64,000 nucleotides of DNA, taken from contig SECL01000013.1 of the NCBI GenBank assembly GCA_004173455.1, forward strand, positions 1 through 64,000, in the 5' to 3' direction. Each line of letters starts with the position of its first letter. Within the stretch, counting starts at the first letter, position 1. The translations under genes were made by a program, and so were the position numbers. The notes beneath the pieces were generated by a model, which did no database searches, was not told the DNA's origin, and saw nothing but the letters and a program-made list of their open reading frames with translations. Positions 1 through 7,785 of the stretch are shown piece by piece. The stretch comes from Moraxellaceae bacterium (lineage in GTDB: Bacteria; Pseudomonadota; Gammaproteobacteria; Pseudomonadales; Moraxellaceae).

Positions 1-119
1 GCCGTCACTTCAAGCACAAAATACTCAAGTAACTTTTTCTGTACTTTTTTGCTTAACTTACAATTCGTTATATTCATTTTTGTAGACTAACATAAAGCTA
101 ATCTACTACAGCCCCTAAT

Positions 120-995
120 TTAATGAGGTTTTTTATAAACTTCGGACAAATTTTGCATTTGCTTAAAGCGGCGATAACCCCACATATATTGCTCAGGCGC
201 CCGGGCAACCAGCCGCTCAATTTCGTTATTTAGGGTGTTGACGGAGAGTTGCAAGTCATGATCCAGAATCCGGCTATCCAGTGATTCACAAATGAGGTCA
301 AAGCCATCACGATCCTTGCGGCGAATACAGCTGAGACCCAGTACTGTACATTGGGTTTTTTGCGCCAGTTTGGATACCAGTGTGGTGGTTAACACCGAAT
401 GACCAAAAAAAGGTGCAAAAATACCGCCAGAATGATCCGGCACATGATCGGGCAAAATAGCCGTAAAGCCACCGTTTTTTAGCGCCCTGAAAATGGCACG
501 CACGCCCGATTCATCGGTAGGCACCAGTGTGGCATTTAAACGCTGGCGGGCTTCCAGCATAAACCGGTCAACTCCGGCGTCCTTGCTGGGTTTATACATA
601 ATCACCGGGCTGGCATACTGGTTGAGCCAGGCATTCATGAGTTCCCAGGTGCCAAAGTGCGGAACGACGGCAATCACGCCTTTGGGGTTGTTCAGGGCAT
701 CCAGCAAAATATCCGTACCAGACACACTGTGAATTTGCGCCAAACTATACGCAGGTGGCATACCCCAGCTTTTAATGGATTCGGCGGCGGTCAGGCACTG
801 ACTGTAAATACTGGCACGTTCTAGTTGAAGCCGTTGCTGCGGGCTTAACTGGGGATAGGCTAACGACAGATTAACGCGTACCACCCAGCGCATGCCTGTA
901 TAAGGCATGACAATAATCAGCAGGCTAATCCAGCGTGCAAAATAGTACAGGACGGCAAGCGGTAAGCTGGCGAGAAGTTTTAATAAAAAATACAT
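120..995 (-). CDS. LpxL/HtrB-type lysophospholipid acyltransferase
   Basis: Member of the LpxL/LpxM/HtrB acyltransferase family, which adds a secondary acyl chain to lipid A precursors at the inner membrane. The protein (292 aa) opens with a hydrophobic segment (MYFLLKLLASLPLAVLYYF) and carries the family HX4E catalytic motif as HFGTWE at about residues 113-118, followed by a PDHVPDHSGGIFAPFFG substrate-loop region. I chose the ATG at 995 because an upstream in-frame ATG at 1058 would overlap the preceding lipoprotein gene; no strong ribosome-binding site is seen for either. It follows that lipoprotein gene by 28 bp and is probably cotranscribed with it. Which acyl position it serves cannot be told from sequence. 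Confidence 0.85.
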   Translation of the reverse strand: MYFLLKLLASLPLAVLYYFARWISLLIIVMPYTGMRWVVRVNLSLAYPQLSPQQRLQLERASIYSQCLTAAESIKSWGMPPAYSLAQIHSVSGTDILLDALNNPKGVIAVVPHFGTWELMNAWLNQYASPVIMYKPSKDAGVDRFMLEARQRLNATLVPTDESGVRAIFRALKNGGFTAILPDHVPDHSGGIFAPFFGHSVLTTTLVSKLAQKTQCTVLGLSCIRRKDRDGFDLICESLDSRILDHDLQLSVNTLNNEIERLVARAPEQYMWGYRRFKQMQNLSEVYKKPH

Positions 996-1023
996 GGCAG
1001 GGCGGTCTTTACTCAACACTAGC

Positions 1024-1359
1024 CTAATTATTGCTGAGTACGACCCAGTCCCGATCATGTTTGACCACGGTCATCTTGCCGTTTTGGGTGCTAACGCCTA
1101 CCAGTGGCAAATCCAGCTTGACCTGAATATCACAGCGATATTGCTTTTGCTGGTTCTGGTCTGGCTGCTCACAGGATAATTTTTTAAAGTCCTGCAAGCC
1201 AATTTTCATGCGATCGCCGCCAATCCGGATAGCCAGTTGATTGGCTTCTGCCAAAGACTGCTCGTAGGCCTGCCGCAATTCCGGTTCGCTTGGCTCACGG
1301 GAGCAACCACTGAGTAAAATCACGGTGCTTAAAGTTATTAGTGTTAAAAAAACACGCAT
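1024..1359 (-). CDS. small lipoprotein of unknown function
   Basis: A 111-residue protein with an N-terminal signal peptide ending in the lipobox LLSGC (Cys at about residue 19), so it should be lipidated and membrane anchored. The mature part is a short charged helix followed by a region with two cysteines (SCEQPD and YRCDIQ) that could form a disulfide, and a C-terminal beta-like stretch ending in DWVVLSNN. It lies just upstream of the acyltransferase gene on the same strand, which suggests an envelope role. I do not recognise the family. Confidence 0.75.
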   Translation of the reverse strand: MRVFLTLITLSTVILLSGCSREPSEPELRQAYEQSLAEANQLAIRIGGDRMKIGLQDFKKLSCEQPDQNQQKQYRCDIQVKLDLPLVGVSTQNGKMTVVKHDRDWVVLSNN

Positions 1360-1439
1360 GTATATGTCATCCCAAGAGTTAAACTATTTTACTCAAAATT
1401 ATTTGATGCTTAAACCCAAAACTGACGTAAGGTGCAGTC

Positions 1440-2348
1440 ATGCATAGCAATAAAAAACGTGTCTATATTTGCATACGATTAAAATCCCTGATGTTGACCA
1501 CAATATCGGTGCTGAGCACGATACAAAGCAGTCAGGCCATCGAGGTGCAAACTGTGCCACTGGCCAATAGTCGAGCTGTGGTCGTGACGGTAGATGTGAA
1601 TAAGGATCACCTACAACTGTTTTTAAAGGACAGTCAGGGCACTCTGTATCAGTCTTTTAACGCCATCAACCAGCACTTATTGGCACCGCAACCCATTGTG
1701 CAGTCATACCGCACGCCACAGGCATTGCATTCATCACCCAAGCAACGACTACAACAACGAAAACAACAACCAACCAACTATCAAACCCAGTACCAAAAAC
1801 AGCAATTAATATTTGCCATGAATGCAGGCATGTTCCATCCCGATTATTTGCCGGTTGGCTTATACACCGAGCAGGGACGTGAGCTGTATCCATTAAATAC
1901 CGCAACAGGCAACGGTAATTTCTTTATGCCGCCCAATGGGGTATTTTTGCTAAAAACCACTGGAAAGCGACCGGCTAGTTATACAGTACAGGTCATCAGC
2001 ACGGCTGATTTTCAGCATAACACGCCACAACAGATACAGCTTGCGACCCAGTCTGGCCCATTACTGGTGTATCAGGGTCATATTAATAGCCAATTTAATC
2101 CTGCCTCAACCTCACGATTTATCCGTAATGCCGTTGGGATAAAGTCATCCGGTAAAGCGGTGTTTGTCATCAGTGAGCAGCCCATCAATTTTTATGAGCT
2201 GGCCAATTTTTTTAAACATACGTTGAAAATTGATAATGCCCTGTATCTGGACGGCACGATTTCAAGCCTGTATTTACCGGCATTAAAGCGCCATGATCAT
2301 CAGCGTCTTTTAGGGCCAATGATTGGTGTAACACAGCAGGTAAAATAA
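1440..2348 (+). CDS. secreted phosphodiester glycosidase-family (DUF2233, YigE-like) protein
   Basis: A 302-residue exported protein of the NAGPA/DUF2233 (phosphodiester glycosidase) family. The start ATG has AAGGTG a few bases upstream. A signal peptide occupies about residues 15-33 (ending SSQA). Family landmarks are visible in order: FAMNAGMF near residue 123, ATQSGPLLV in the middle, RNAVGI, and ALYLDGTISSLYLP near the C terminus. A Gln/Thr-rich insertion (residues about 100-120, encoded by a CAA-rich stretch) precedes the first motif. The family is related to enzymes that uncover N-acetylglucosamine from phosphodiesters, but the bacterial YigE-like members have no firmly known substrate. 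It stands alone, divergent from the lipoprotein gene. Confidence 0.8.
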   Translation: MHSNKKRVYICIRLKSLMLTTISVLSTIQSSQAIEVQTVPLANSRAVVVTVDVNKDHLQLFLKDSQGTLYQSFNAINQHLLAPQPIVQSYRTPQALHSSPKQRLQQRKQQPTNYQTQYQKQQLIFAMNAGMFHPDYLPVGLYTEQGRELYPLNTATGNGNFFMPPNGVFLLKTTGKRPASYTVQVISTADFQHNTPQQIQLATQSGPLLVYQGHINSQFNPASTSRFIRNAVGIKSSGKAVFVISEQPINFYELANFFKHTLKIDNALYLDGTISSLYLPALKRHDHQRLLGPMIGVTQQVK

Positions 2349-2392
2349 GGCCTTTAACCCCGATGAGCTGTTATATCCATGTAATCATCATT

Positions 2393-2617
2393 TTAATCAT
2401 TATAGTTGTCAGGATTACCCTTGATCACCATATACAGCAAAGCCAGCAGGATCAGGGTGGCACAGGCAATACCGCTTAAGGTGTAGGTTGCCGCACGCTG
2501 CGAGTAATTCAGATCCAGCCATTGCTGGTGTACCGCAGTCTGAAGCACAATGCATTGCAGGATAGCAAACCCAATCACCAGTAGACCATTACGCTTGATA
2601 TGAGGACGCATTGCCAT
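2393..2617 (-). CDS. small two-helix membrane protein, unknown
   Basis: A 74-residue protein with two predicted membrane helices (about residues 11-30 and 45-65) and a short polar C-terminal tail (KGNPDNYND). AAAGG about 8 bases upstream supports the ATG at 2617. I do not recognise the family. It is convergent with the DUF2233 gene. Confidence 0.6.
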   Translation of the reverse strand: MAMRPHIKRNGLLVIGFAILQCIVLQTAVHQQWLDLNYSQRAATYTLSGIACATLILLALLYMVIKGNPDNYND

Positions 2618-2773
2618 AGCTTGTGCCTTTTTAATGGTAAAATTATTGAGATGGCAAATTGTCGCATGAAGCTATACACAGGGCAACTTAAAGCACAGTT
2701 TCAGGCTCAAACAAAATCCTGAATGCTGCCAAGGCCATCCACTATTGCAAGATTGTCTAGCTTTAATGCATAA

Positions 2774-2800
2774 AAAAAGCTCTCACGAGGAGAGCTTTTT
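2774..2800 (-). terminator. rho-independent terminator of aspS
   Basis: Perfect 11-bp inverted repeat (AAAAAGCTCTC / GAGAGCTTTTT) with a 5-base loop, followed on the minus strand by a run of T. It lies 28 bp after the aspS stop codon. Confidence 0.9.
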
Positions 2801-2828
2801 AGGCCATATCAATCAGTTAGGCGTGTGC

Positions 2829-4631
2829 TTAACCTTGTTCGGCTTTGGGTTTTTCACGCAGGCGAATACCTAAATCACGCAACTGGTTGGCATCCACAGG
2901 CGCTGGGGCTTGAGTGAGTGGACACTCGGCAGTTTTGGTTTTCGGGAAGGCAATCACTTCACGGATGGAGCTGGCACCAGTCATCAGCATCACCAGGCGA
3001 TCCAGACCAAAAGCCAGACCACCATGTGGTGGCGCGCCATACTTGAGCGCATCCAGCAGGAAGCTGAATTTGTCTTCCGCCTCGGAATCAGAAATGCCCA
3101 GTGCTTCAAACACGGCTTTTTGCATGTCCAGCGTATAAATACGCAAGCTGCCGCCACCAATTTCAGTACCGTTCAATACCATGTCATAAGCCACAGACAA
3201 GGCTTGGCCCGGATTGGTTTTCATGTCCTCAACTGAACCTTTTGGCAAGGTAAATGGATGGTGAACCGAAGTCCACTTGCCATCATCGGTTTCTTCAAAC
3301 ATCGGGAAGTCAACCACCCACATTGGCGCCCATTCGCAGGTTGCCAGTTTGAGGTCGTGGCCAATCTTCACCCGCAGCGCGCCCATGGCATCGTTCACGA
3401 CTTTGGCTTTGTCCGCACCAAAGAAAATCAGGTCACCGGTTTGGGCTTGCAGACGTTCAACCAAGGCCACTAGCGTTTCATTGCTGATGTTTTTAATGAT
3501 AGGCGATTGCAGGCCAGATTCCTGATCAACGCCATTGTTGATTTTGGAAGCGTCATTGACCTTGATGTAAGCCAAACCACGCGCGCCATAAATACCCACA
3601 AACTTGGTATATTCATCAATCTGGCCGCGAGTCAGGCTGCTGCCATTGGGAATACGCAAGGCCACCACACGCCCTTTGGCATCATTGGCAGGACCTGCAA
3701 ATACCTTAAAGCCTTCATTTTTCATCAGGTCAGCGACGTCAACCAGTTTTAGCGGAATACGCAGGTCTGGCTTGTCAGATGCATAATCACGCATGGCATC
3801 GGCATAGGTCATGCGCGGGAAGGTGTCAAATTTCACGTTTAGCATGGTGTCAAACAGCTCAACGGTCAGGCCTTCCATCATTTGCATGATGTCTTCATCA
3901 GACATAAAGGAAGTTTCAACGTCGATCTGGGTAAATTCCGGCTGGCGATCCGCGCGTAGGTCTTCGTCACGGAAGCACTTGGCAATCTGGTAGTAACGGT
4001 CAAAACCCGCCACCATTAGCAATTGCTTAAACAACTGTGGCGATTGCGGCAGGGCAAAGAAACTGCCCGGTTGAGTCCGGCTTGGCACCAGATAATCACG
4101 CGCACCTTCCGGCGTGGCACGAGTCAGGATTGGCGTTTCTACATCCAAAAAGCCATTACGATCCATATAGTTACGAATCAGGCTGGTGACTTTGGAGCGA
4201 AACACCATGCGTTCTTGCATTTCCGGACGACGCATGTCGAGAAAACGGTATTTCAGCCGGTTTTCTTCCGATACATTGCTAAATTCATCATTGAGCGGAA
4301 ATGGCGGGGTTTCCGAGGTGGCCAACACTTCAATTTGTTTGGCCAATACTTCAATTTGTCCACTCACCATGGTGGCATTTTCGGTGCCCGCATAACGCTT
4401 GCGGACTTTACCGCTAATCTTGAGCACATATTCGGAGCGCACGCGGTCAGCAGTGGCAAACGCTTCTGGGGTATCGGGGTCAATCACCACCTGCACCAGT
4501 CCGTCACGGTCACGCATATCTAAAAATATAACACCGCCATGATCGCGGCGACGGTGTACCCAGCCGCACAGGGTAACAGTTTGATCCAGTTGGGCTTCAG
4601 TGAGAGAGCCGCAGTAATGAGTTCGCATCAT
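2829..4631 (-). CDS. aspS: aspartyl-tRNA synthetase
   Basis: Class II aminoacyl-tRNA synthetase that charges tRNA-Asp (and, in species using the indirect route, possibly tRNA-Asn). At 600 residues it has the usual bacterial length. In order: the N-terminal OB-fold anticodon-binding domain ([12 protein letters not shown]), motif 2 with [16 protein letters not shown], the bacterial GAD insertion domain around residues 290-420, and motif 3 in [12 protein letters not shown]. The start [10 protein letters not shown] fits the family. It is divergent from znuD across a 390-bp gap and ends in a strong hairpin terminator. Confidence 0.97.
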   Translation of the reverse strand: MMRTHYCGSLTEAQLDQTVTLCGWVHRRRDHGGVIFLDMRDRDGLVQVVIDPDTPEAFATADRVRSEYVLKISGKVRKRYAGTENATMVSGQIEVLAKQIEVLATSETPPFPLNDEFSNVSEENRLKYRFLDMRRPEMQERMVFRSKVTSLIRNYMDRNGFLDVETPILTRATPEGARDYLVPSRTQPGSFFALPQSPQLFKQLLMVAGFDRYYQIAKCFRDEDLRADRQPEFTQIDVETSFMSDEDIMQMMEGLTVELFDTMLNVKFDTFPRMTYADAMRDYASDKPDLRIPLKLVDVADLMKNEGFKVFAGPANDAKGRVVALRIPNGSSLTRGQIDEYTKFVGIYGARGLAYIKVNDASKINNGVDQESGLQSPIIKNISNETLVALVERLQAQTGDLIFFGADKAKVVNDAMGALRVKIGHDLKLATCEWAPMWVVDFPMFEETDDGKWTSVHHPFTLPKGSVEDMKTNPGQALSVAYDMVLNGTEIGGGSLRIYTLDMQKAVFEALGISDSEAEDKFSFLLDALKYGAPPHGGLAFGLDRLVMLMTGASSIREVIAFPKTKTAECPLTQAPAPVDANQLRDLGIRLREKPKAEQG

Positions 4632-4860
4632 GGCGCGTAGGGTCCACTAATTATCTAAAAATTTGAGCGCTTTTGGGGAACGCATGAAAACCGTCAATTA
4701 TGCCTACATATAGCTATCGGCTCAAGACGCTTTTTAGCTTTTGAAATGATCAACGCCTGAAGTGACTGGCGTATTGAAAAAATTACGGGTCGACCGGGAG
4801 TGTGATTGAAGCATTTGATGCGCAAAAATTTGAATTGCTCAAGGTTTGGGTGATTAAAAA
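4632..4860. other. intergenic region between aspS and znuD
   Basis: No gene is seen here. This is the distal part of the 390-bp divergent gap; it must hold the aspS promoter, but I cannot place -35/-10 boxes with confidence. The part closer to znuD holds the tandem repeats and the Zur-like site listed separately. Confidence 0.5.
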
Positions 4861-4924
4861 TTTGTGTTGTTAAAGATTTTTAGTTGTTAAGGTTTTTAGT
4901 TATTAAGATTTTTTGTTGTTAAAA
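4861..4924. repeat. four tandem 16-bp repeats upstream of znuD
   Basis: Four contiguous 16-bp units at 4861-4876, 4877-4892, 4893-4908 and 4909-4924. The approximate consensus is TTTTTAGTTGTTAAGA. The units differ from one another at one to four positions. They end 5 bp before the Zur-like operator, so they lie where the upstream promoter region of znuD is expected. Their role is unknown. Confidence 0.85.
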
Positions 4925-4929
4925 TAAAT

Positions 4930-4952
4930 AATACATTATAACATAACATTTA
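4930..4952 (+). promoter_or_regulatory. Zur-like operator and promoter of znuD
   Basis: An imperfect 23-bp palindrome centred on 4941, with right half CATAACATTTA. From memory it matches the gammaproteobacterial Zur consensus at about 16 of 22 positions. The 20 bases ATTATAACATAACATTTATA (4935-4954) recur exactly upstream of the L31B gene at 7651-7670. A possible -10 (TATAAC) lies inside it and a possible -35 (TTGTTG) lies in the last tandem repeat, so a bound repressor would cover the -10. The assignment to Zur is inferred from the motif and the two target genes. Confidence 0.75.
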
Positions 4953-5020
4953 TACTTTGGGTGTTATGAAAAATATCTTTAACCACAGCATCGGGCTTTT
5001 GAAAAAAATAGGTCAATTTT

Positions 5021-7204
5021 ATGAAATTAAAACCTCATCCTTTGGTACAAGCCATGGCACTGGCTATATTGTTGCCTGCTTCAGGTCATGCGCTGGCCGA
5101 CTCACATGTATTGCTAACCACGCCAAGTGTTACGTCGCCTACCAGCACTTTGCCGACCATTGTTATTAGCGCGCATCCACTGGATCGTAGCGCTGCTGAT
5201 ATTGCCACGCCAGTCAGTGTGGCTGAGCATGATCAACTGGCCAGTGGCGCAGCGACATTAGGGCAAGCACTGGCAGGGCAGCCGGGGATTCATGCCGATA
5301 GCTTTGGGGGCGGGTCTAGCCGTCCGGTGATTCGTGGCCAGACTGCGCCACGGGTAAAAGTGTTGTCGGATGGATCAGAGGTGATGGATGCGTCTGCGAT
5401 TTCGCCGGATCATGCCGTCACGGTTGAGCCGTTGTTGGCTGAAAAAATTGAGGTCTTGCGTGGGCCATCCACCTTGTTATATGGCAGTGGCGCGATTGGC
5501 GGCGCAGTGAATGTACTGGATAACAAGATTCCCACTCGTATGCCGGAAAATGGCCTTGAGGGCGAAATCAACTTAAGAGGCAATACGGTTGCGGATGAAA
5601 AAGCTGCTGCCGCTGCATTAACGCTGGGACTAGGCGAGCAGTTTGCCTTGCATGTGGAAGGGATCAAACGCGATGCCAATGATTATAAAGTGCGTGGCTA
5701 TAGCAACGATGGCCAAAATGAAAAGCGGGTCGATGGGTCTTATGCCACAGGTGAAAATGCCAGCATAGGCTTGTCATGGATTGGCGAGCGTGGCTTTGCG
5801 GGTCTGGCCTTTACCCAGCGTAATGATGAATACGGCTTGCCCGGACATAGCCATGAATATGAAAGCTGTGAATTACATGACAATCAGCCGCACGGGACTC
5901 ATTTACATTGTGACAATCATGACGATGACGGCGATCATGACGGCGAGGAAGCACAGGATCATGATGACGGACATGAGCACGAGCATAAGCATGAGCACGA
6001 CCATGAAGCTGCACCGTGGATCGAACTCGACAGTAAGCGGGTGGATTTCCGTGCTGAGTATGCGCAGCCCTTTAGCGGGTTTGACAAAATCCGGGTCAGG
6101 GCAGGCTATACCGATTACCAGCATGATGAAATTGAAGCGGGGAAAACGGCAACCACATTTACCAACAAGGGCTATGACGGACGCATTGAGTTAACCCATG
6201 TGCCAGTGGCAGGATTTAAGGGCGTAGTGGGACTGCAATATGCCCGCTCGGACTTTGAGGCGCTTGGCGAGGAAGCCTTTTTGCCCAAAACCCTGACTGA
6301 AAATATCAGTGCCTTTTTACTGGAAAATTATCAGTGGAAGGATGTACATGTTGAACTGGGTGCGCGGCAGGAGTGGCAAACCATTAATCCCAAACAGGGC
6401 TTGGCCAAGTTTAGCACGCAGGACTATGACGATACCGCCACGTCAGCGTCATTGGCAGCAAGCTGGCAGTTTGTACCGGATTATGCGCTGGCGTTGTCGC
6501 TGTCCCACGCCGAGCGTATGCCCAATGCACAGGAGCTCTATGCCAATGGTGGACATTTTGCCACCAACACCTATGAGCTGGGTGATGCCAAGTTAAGAAA
6601 CGAAAAATCCAATAATATTGAGCTGAGCCTGCGCAAAACCGCCGGTGATTTTACCTTTGGCTTGAGCGCCTATCATAATCAGATCAATGACTACATTTAT
6701 GCCAGAACGCTGGATCAATACCAGGATTTCCGCCTGATTCAATATACGCAGGCCGATGCCACGTTTAATGGGCTTGAGGCTGAAAGCAGTTACCAGTTTG
6801 ATGACAATTACAGTGCCACCCTGCTTGGTGACTATGTGCGTGCAAAGCTGGACGGTAGGGATGCAGACGGCAGGCGCAACCTGCCCCGTATTCCGGCAGC
6901 ACGTTTCGGCAGTCGTGTACAGGCCAACTGGGATGTGCTTGGTGGTGAGCTTGGCGGTTCACTGGAGTACTATCATATATTCAAGCAAAATAATATTGCT
7001 GACTATGAATCCACCACTGCAGGCTATAACCTGATCAATGCCACACTGGCGTATGATGGCGAGTTAAATGCGCGCAACAGCTATCGGTTATATCTGCAAA
7101 TGAACAATGTGCTGGATGAAAAATATTATAGCCATAGTTCGTTTTTATCAGCTATTCCGCAACTGGGGCGTAATTTTACTGCCGGTGTACAGCTAAAGTT
7201 CTAA
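5021..7204 (+). CDS. znuD: TonB-dependent zinc receptor, ZnuD type
   Basis: Outer-membrane, TonB-dependent receptor of 727 residues, most like ZnuD zinc (and heme) receptors. It has a signal peptide ending in GHALA, a TonB-box-like TIVISA segment, a plug domain with RGPSTLLYGSGAIGGAVNVLD, and a 22-strand-type barrel ending in the outer-membrane signature aromatic residue (GVQLKF). The loop at about residues 280-332 is very rich in His and Asp (DDGDHDGEEAQDHDD, then alternating HE/HD pairs) and is preceded by two cysteines (about residues 280 and 296), as in known ZnuD loops that capture zinc. The Zur-like operator upstream and the nearby L31B gene support a zinc-starvation role. AGG about 8 bases before the ATG serves as ribosome-binding site. 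Confidence 0.9.
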   Translation: MKLKPHPLVQAMALAILLPASGHALADSHVLLTTPSVTSPTSTLPTIVISAHPLDRSAADIATPVSVAEHDQLASGAATLGQALAGQPGIHADSFGGGSSRPVIRGQTAPRVKVLSDGSEVMDASAISPDHAVTVEPLLAEKIEVLRGPSTLLYGSGAIGGAVNVLDNKIPTRMPENGLEGEINLRGNTVADEKAAAAALTLGLGEQFALHVEGIKRDANDYKVRGYSNDGQNEKRVDGSYATGENASIGLSWIGERGFAGLAFTQRNDEYGLPGHSHEYESCELHDNQPHGTHLHCDNHDDDGDHDGEEAQDHDDGHEHEHKHEHDHEAAPWIELDSKRVDFRAEYAQPFSGFDKIRVRAGYTDYQHDEIEAGKTATTFTNKGYDGRIELTHVPVAGFKGVVGLQYARSDFEALGEEAFLPKTLTENISAFLLENYQWKDVHVELGARQEWQTINPKQGLAKFSTQDYDDTATSASLAASWQFVPDYALALSLSHAERMPNAQELYANGGHFATNTYELGDAKLRNEKSNNIELSLRKTAGDFTFGLSAYHNQINDYIYARTLDQYQDFRLIQYTQADATFNGLEAESSYQFDDNYSATLLGDYVRAKLDGRDADGRRNLPRIPAARFGSRVQANWDVLGGELGGSLEYYHIFKQNNIADYESTTAGYNLINATLAYDGELNARNSYRLYLQMNNVLDEKYYSHSSFLSAIPQLGRNFTAGVQLKF

Positions 7205-7236
7205 TTCATTAGCAATTACTTTTAGGTTCAATCTTC

Positions 7237-7271
7237 AGCCATCTTCTTTAGACAAGAAGTTGGCTTTTTTT
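7237..7271 (+). terminator. terminator after znuD
   Basis: Hairpin AGCCA-CTTCTT / AAGAAG-TGGCT with small bulges and a TAGAC loop, followed by a run of T, 33 bp after the znuD stop. Confidence 0.85.
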
Positions 7272-7292
7272 ATACTGGCAAGTAAGCCTGTT

Positions 7293-7328
7293 AAAAAAAA
7301 CCAAACCTGAGCATAAGTTCAGGTCTGG
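7293..7328 (-). terminator. terminator after the L31B gene
   Basis: Stem CCAGACCTGAA / TCAGGTTTGG on the minus strand with one mismatch, followed by eight T. It sits about 35 bp after the L31B stop codon and is convergent with the znuD terminator. Confidence 0.85.
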
Positions 7329-7362
7329 CAATAGGTGGCTAATGAAATTTAACAAGACGTTT

Positions 7363-7623
7363 TTAAGCTTTATTGCGGCTGACAAAACGACCAAAGCGTT
7401 TGTTAAAGCTGGCAACGCGTCCTTCATTGCTGGCCTGACGCACTTCACCAGTATAAAACGGATGCGAGGCACTGGAAATATCCAGCGTAACATAAGGATA
7501 GGTTTTGCCTTCAAATTCACGGGTCTGCTTGGGCTGTATAGTAGAGCGGATAACAAAGTACACATCGGCATTGGTATCGTGAAATAACACTTCCTGATAG
7601 GTGGGATGAATATTGGAACGCAT
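7363..7623 (-). CDS. rpmE2: ribosomal protein L31 type B (zinc-independent)
   Basis: An 86-residue protein starting [16 protein letters not shown], with the type B landmarks [28 protein letters not shown] and a basic C terminus ([14 protein letters not shown]). It lacks the CxxC zinc-binding cysteines of the ordinary L31, so it can replace the zinc-binding form and release zinc during starvation. The start at 7623 has GAGAG about 10 bases upstream; a more distal ATG at 7665 lies inside the operator and is not used. The Zur-like site 23 bp upstream and the ZnuD gene as neighbour agree with this role. Confidence 0.95.
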   Translation of the reverse strand: MRSNIHPTYQEVLFHDTNADVYFVIRSTIQPKQTREFEGKTYPYVTLDISSASHPFYTGEVRQASNEGRVASFNKRFGRFVSRNKA

Positions 7624-7645
7624 AATTATTCTCTCGACTTTAAAA

Positions 7646-7668
7646 GATATATTATAACATAACATTTA
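7646..7668 (-). promoter_or_regulatory. Zur-like operator and promoter of the L31B gene
   Basis: Imperfect 23-bp palindrome centred on 7657, with halves GATATATTATA and CATAACATTTA. By memory of the consensus it matches at about 18 of 22 positions. Read on the minus strand it contains a consensus -10 (TATAAT), with a weak -35 (TTCTTA) about 18 bases upstream. It shares 20 identical bases with the znuD operator. Confidence 0.75.
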
Positions 7669-7785
7669 TAGAGATAAGAAATAGCCAATACCGAAAAACA
7701 GATGAGTAACCGGATTGCATAAATACTTAAATTTTAAAGAGGGGATGAATTACACTAGCACCAGAACAACCTTGACGAGTGATGT

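Noticed and set aside
4325-4366. Apparent 21-bp duplication in aspS (IEVLA twice)
   Set aside because: The two segments correspond to adjacent strands in the normal OB fold; the protein length and register are normal for AspRS.
4023-4523. Long plus-strand frame (166 codons) opposite aspS
   Set aside because: It is entirely antisense to a conserved gene, has no ribosome-binding site and no recognisable family; it follows from the codon use of aspS.
4861-4924. CRISPR-like array
   Set aside because: The 16-bp units are contiguous with no spacers; it is a simple tandem repeat.
4957-5169. 70-codon frame overlapping the znuD start
   Set aside because: It overlaps the znuD signal peptide region in another frame; the first few codons could act as a leader peptide, but nothing supports this.
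5781-6194. Alternative-frame frames in the His-rich part of znuD
   Set aside because: They arise from the repetitive CAT/GAT/GAG sequence; no start signals.
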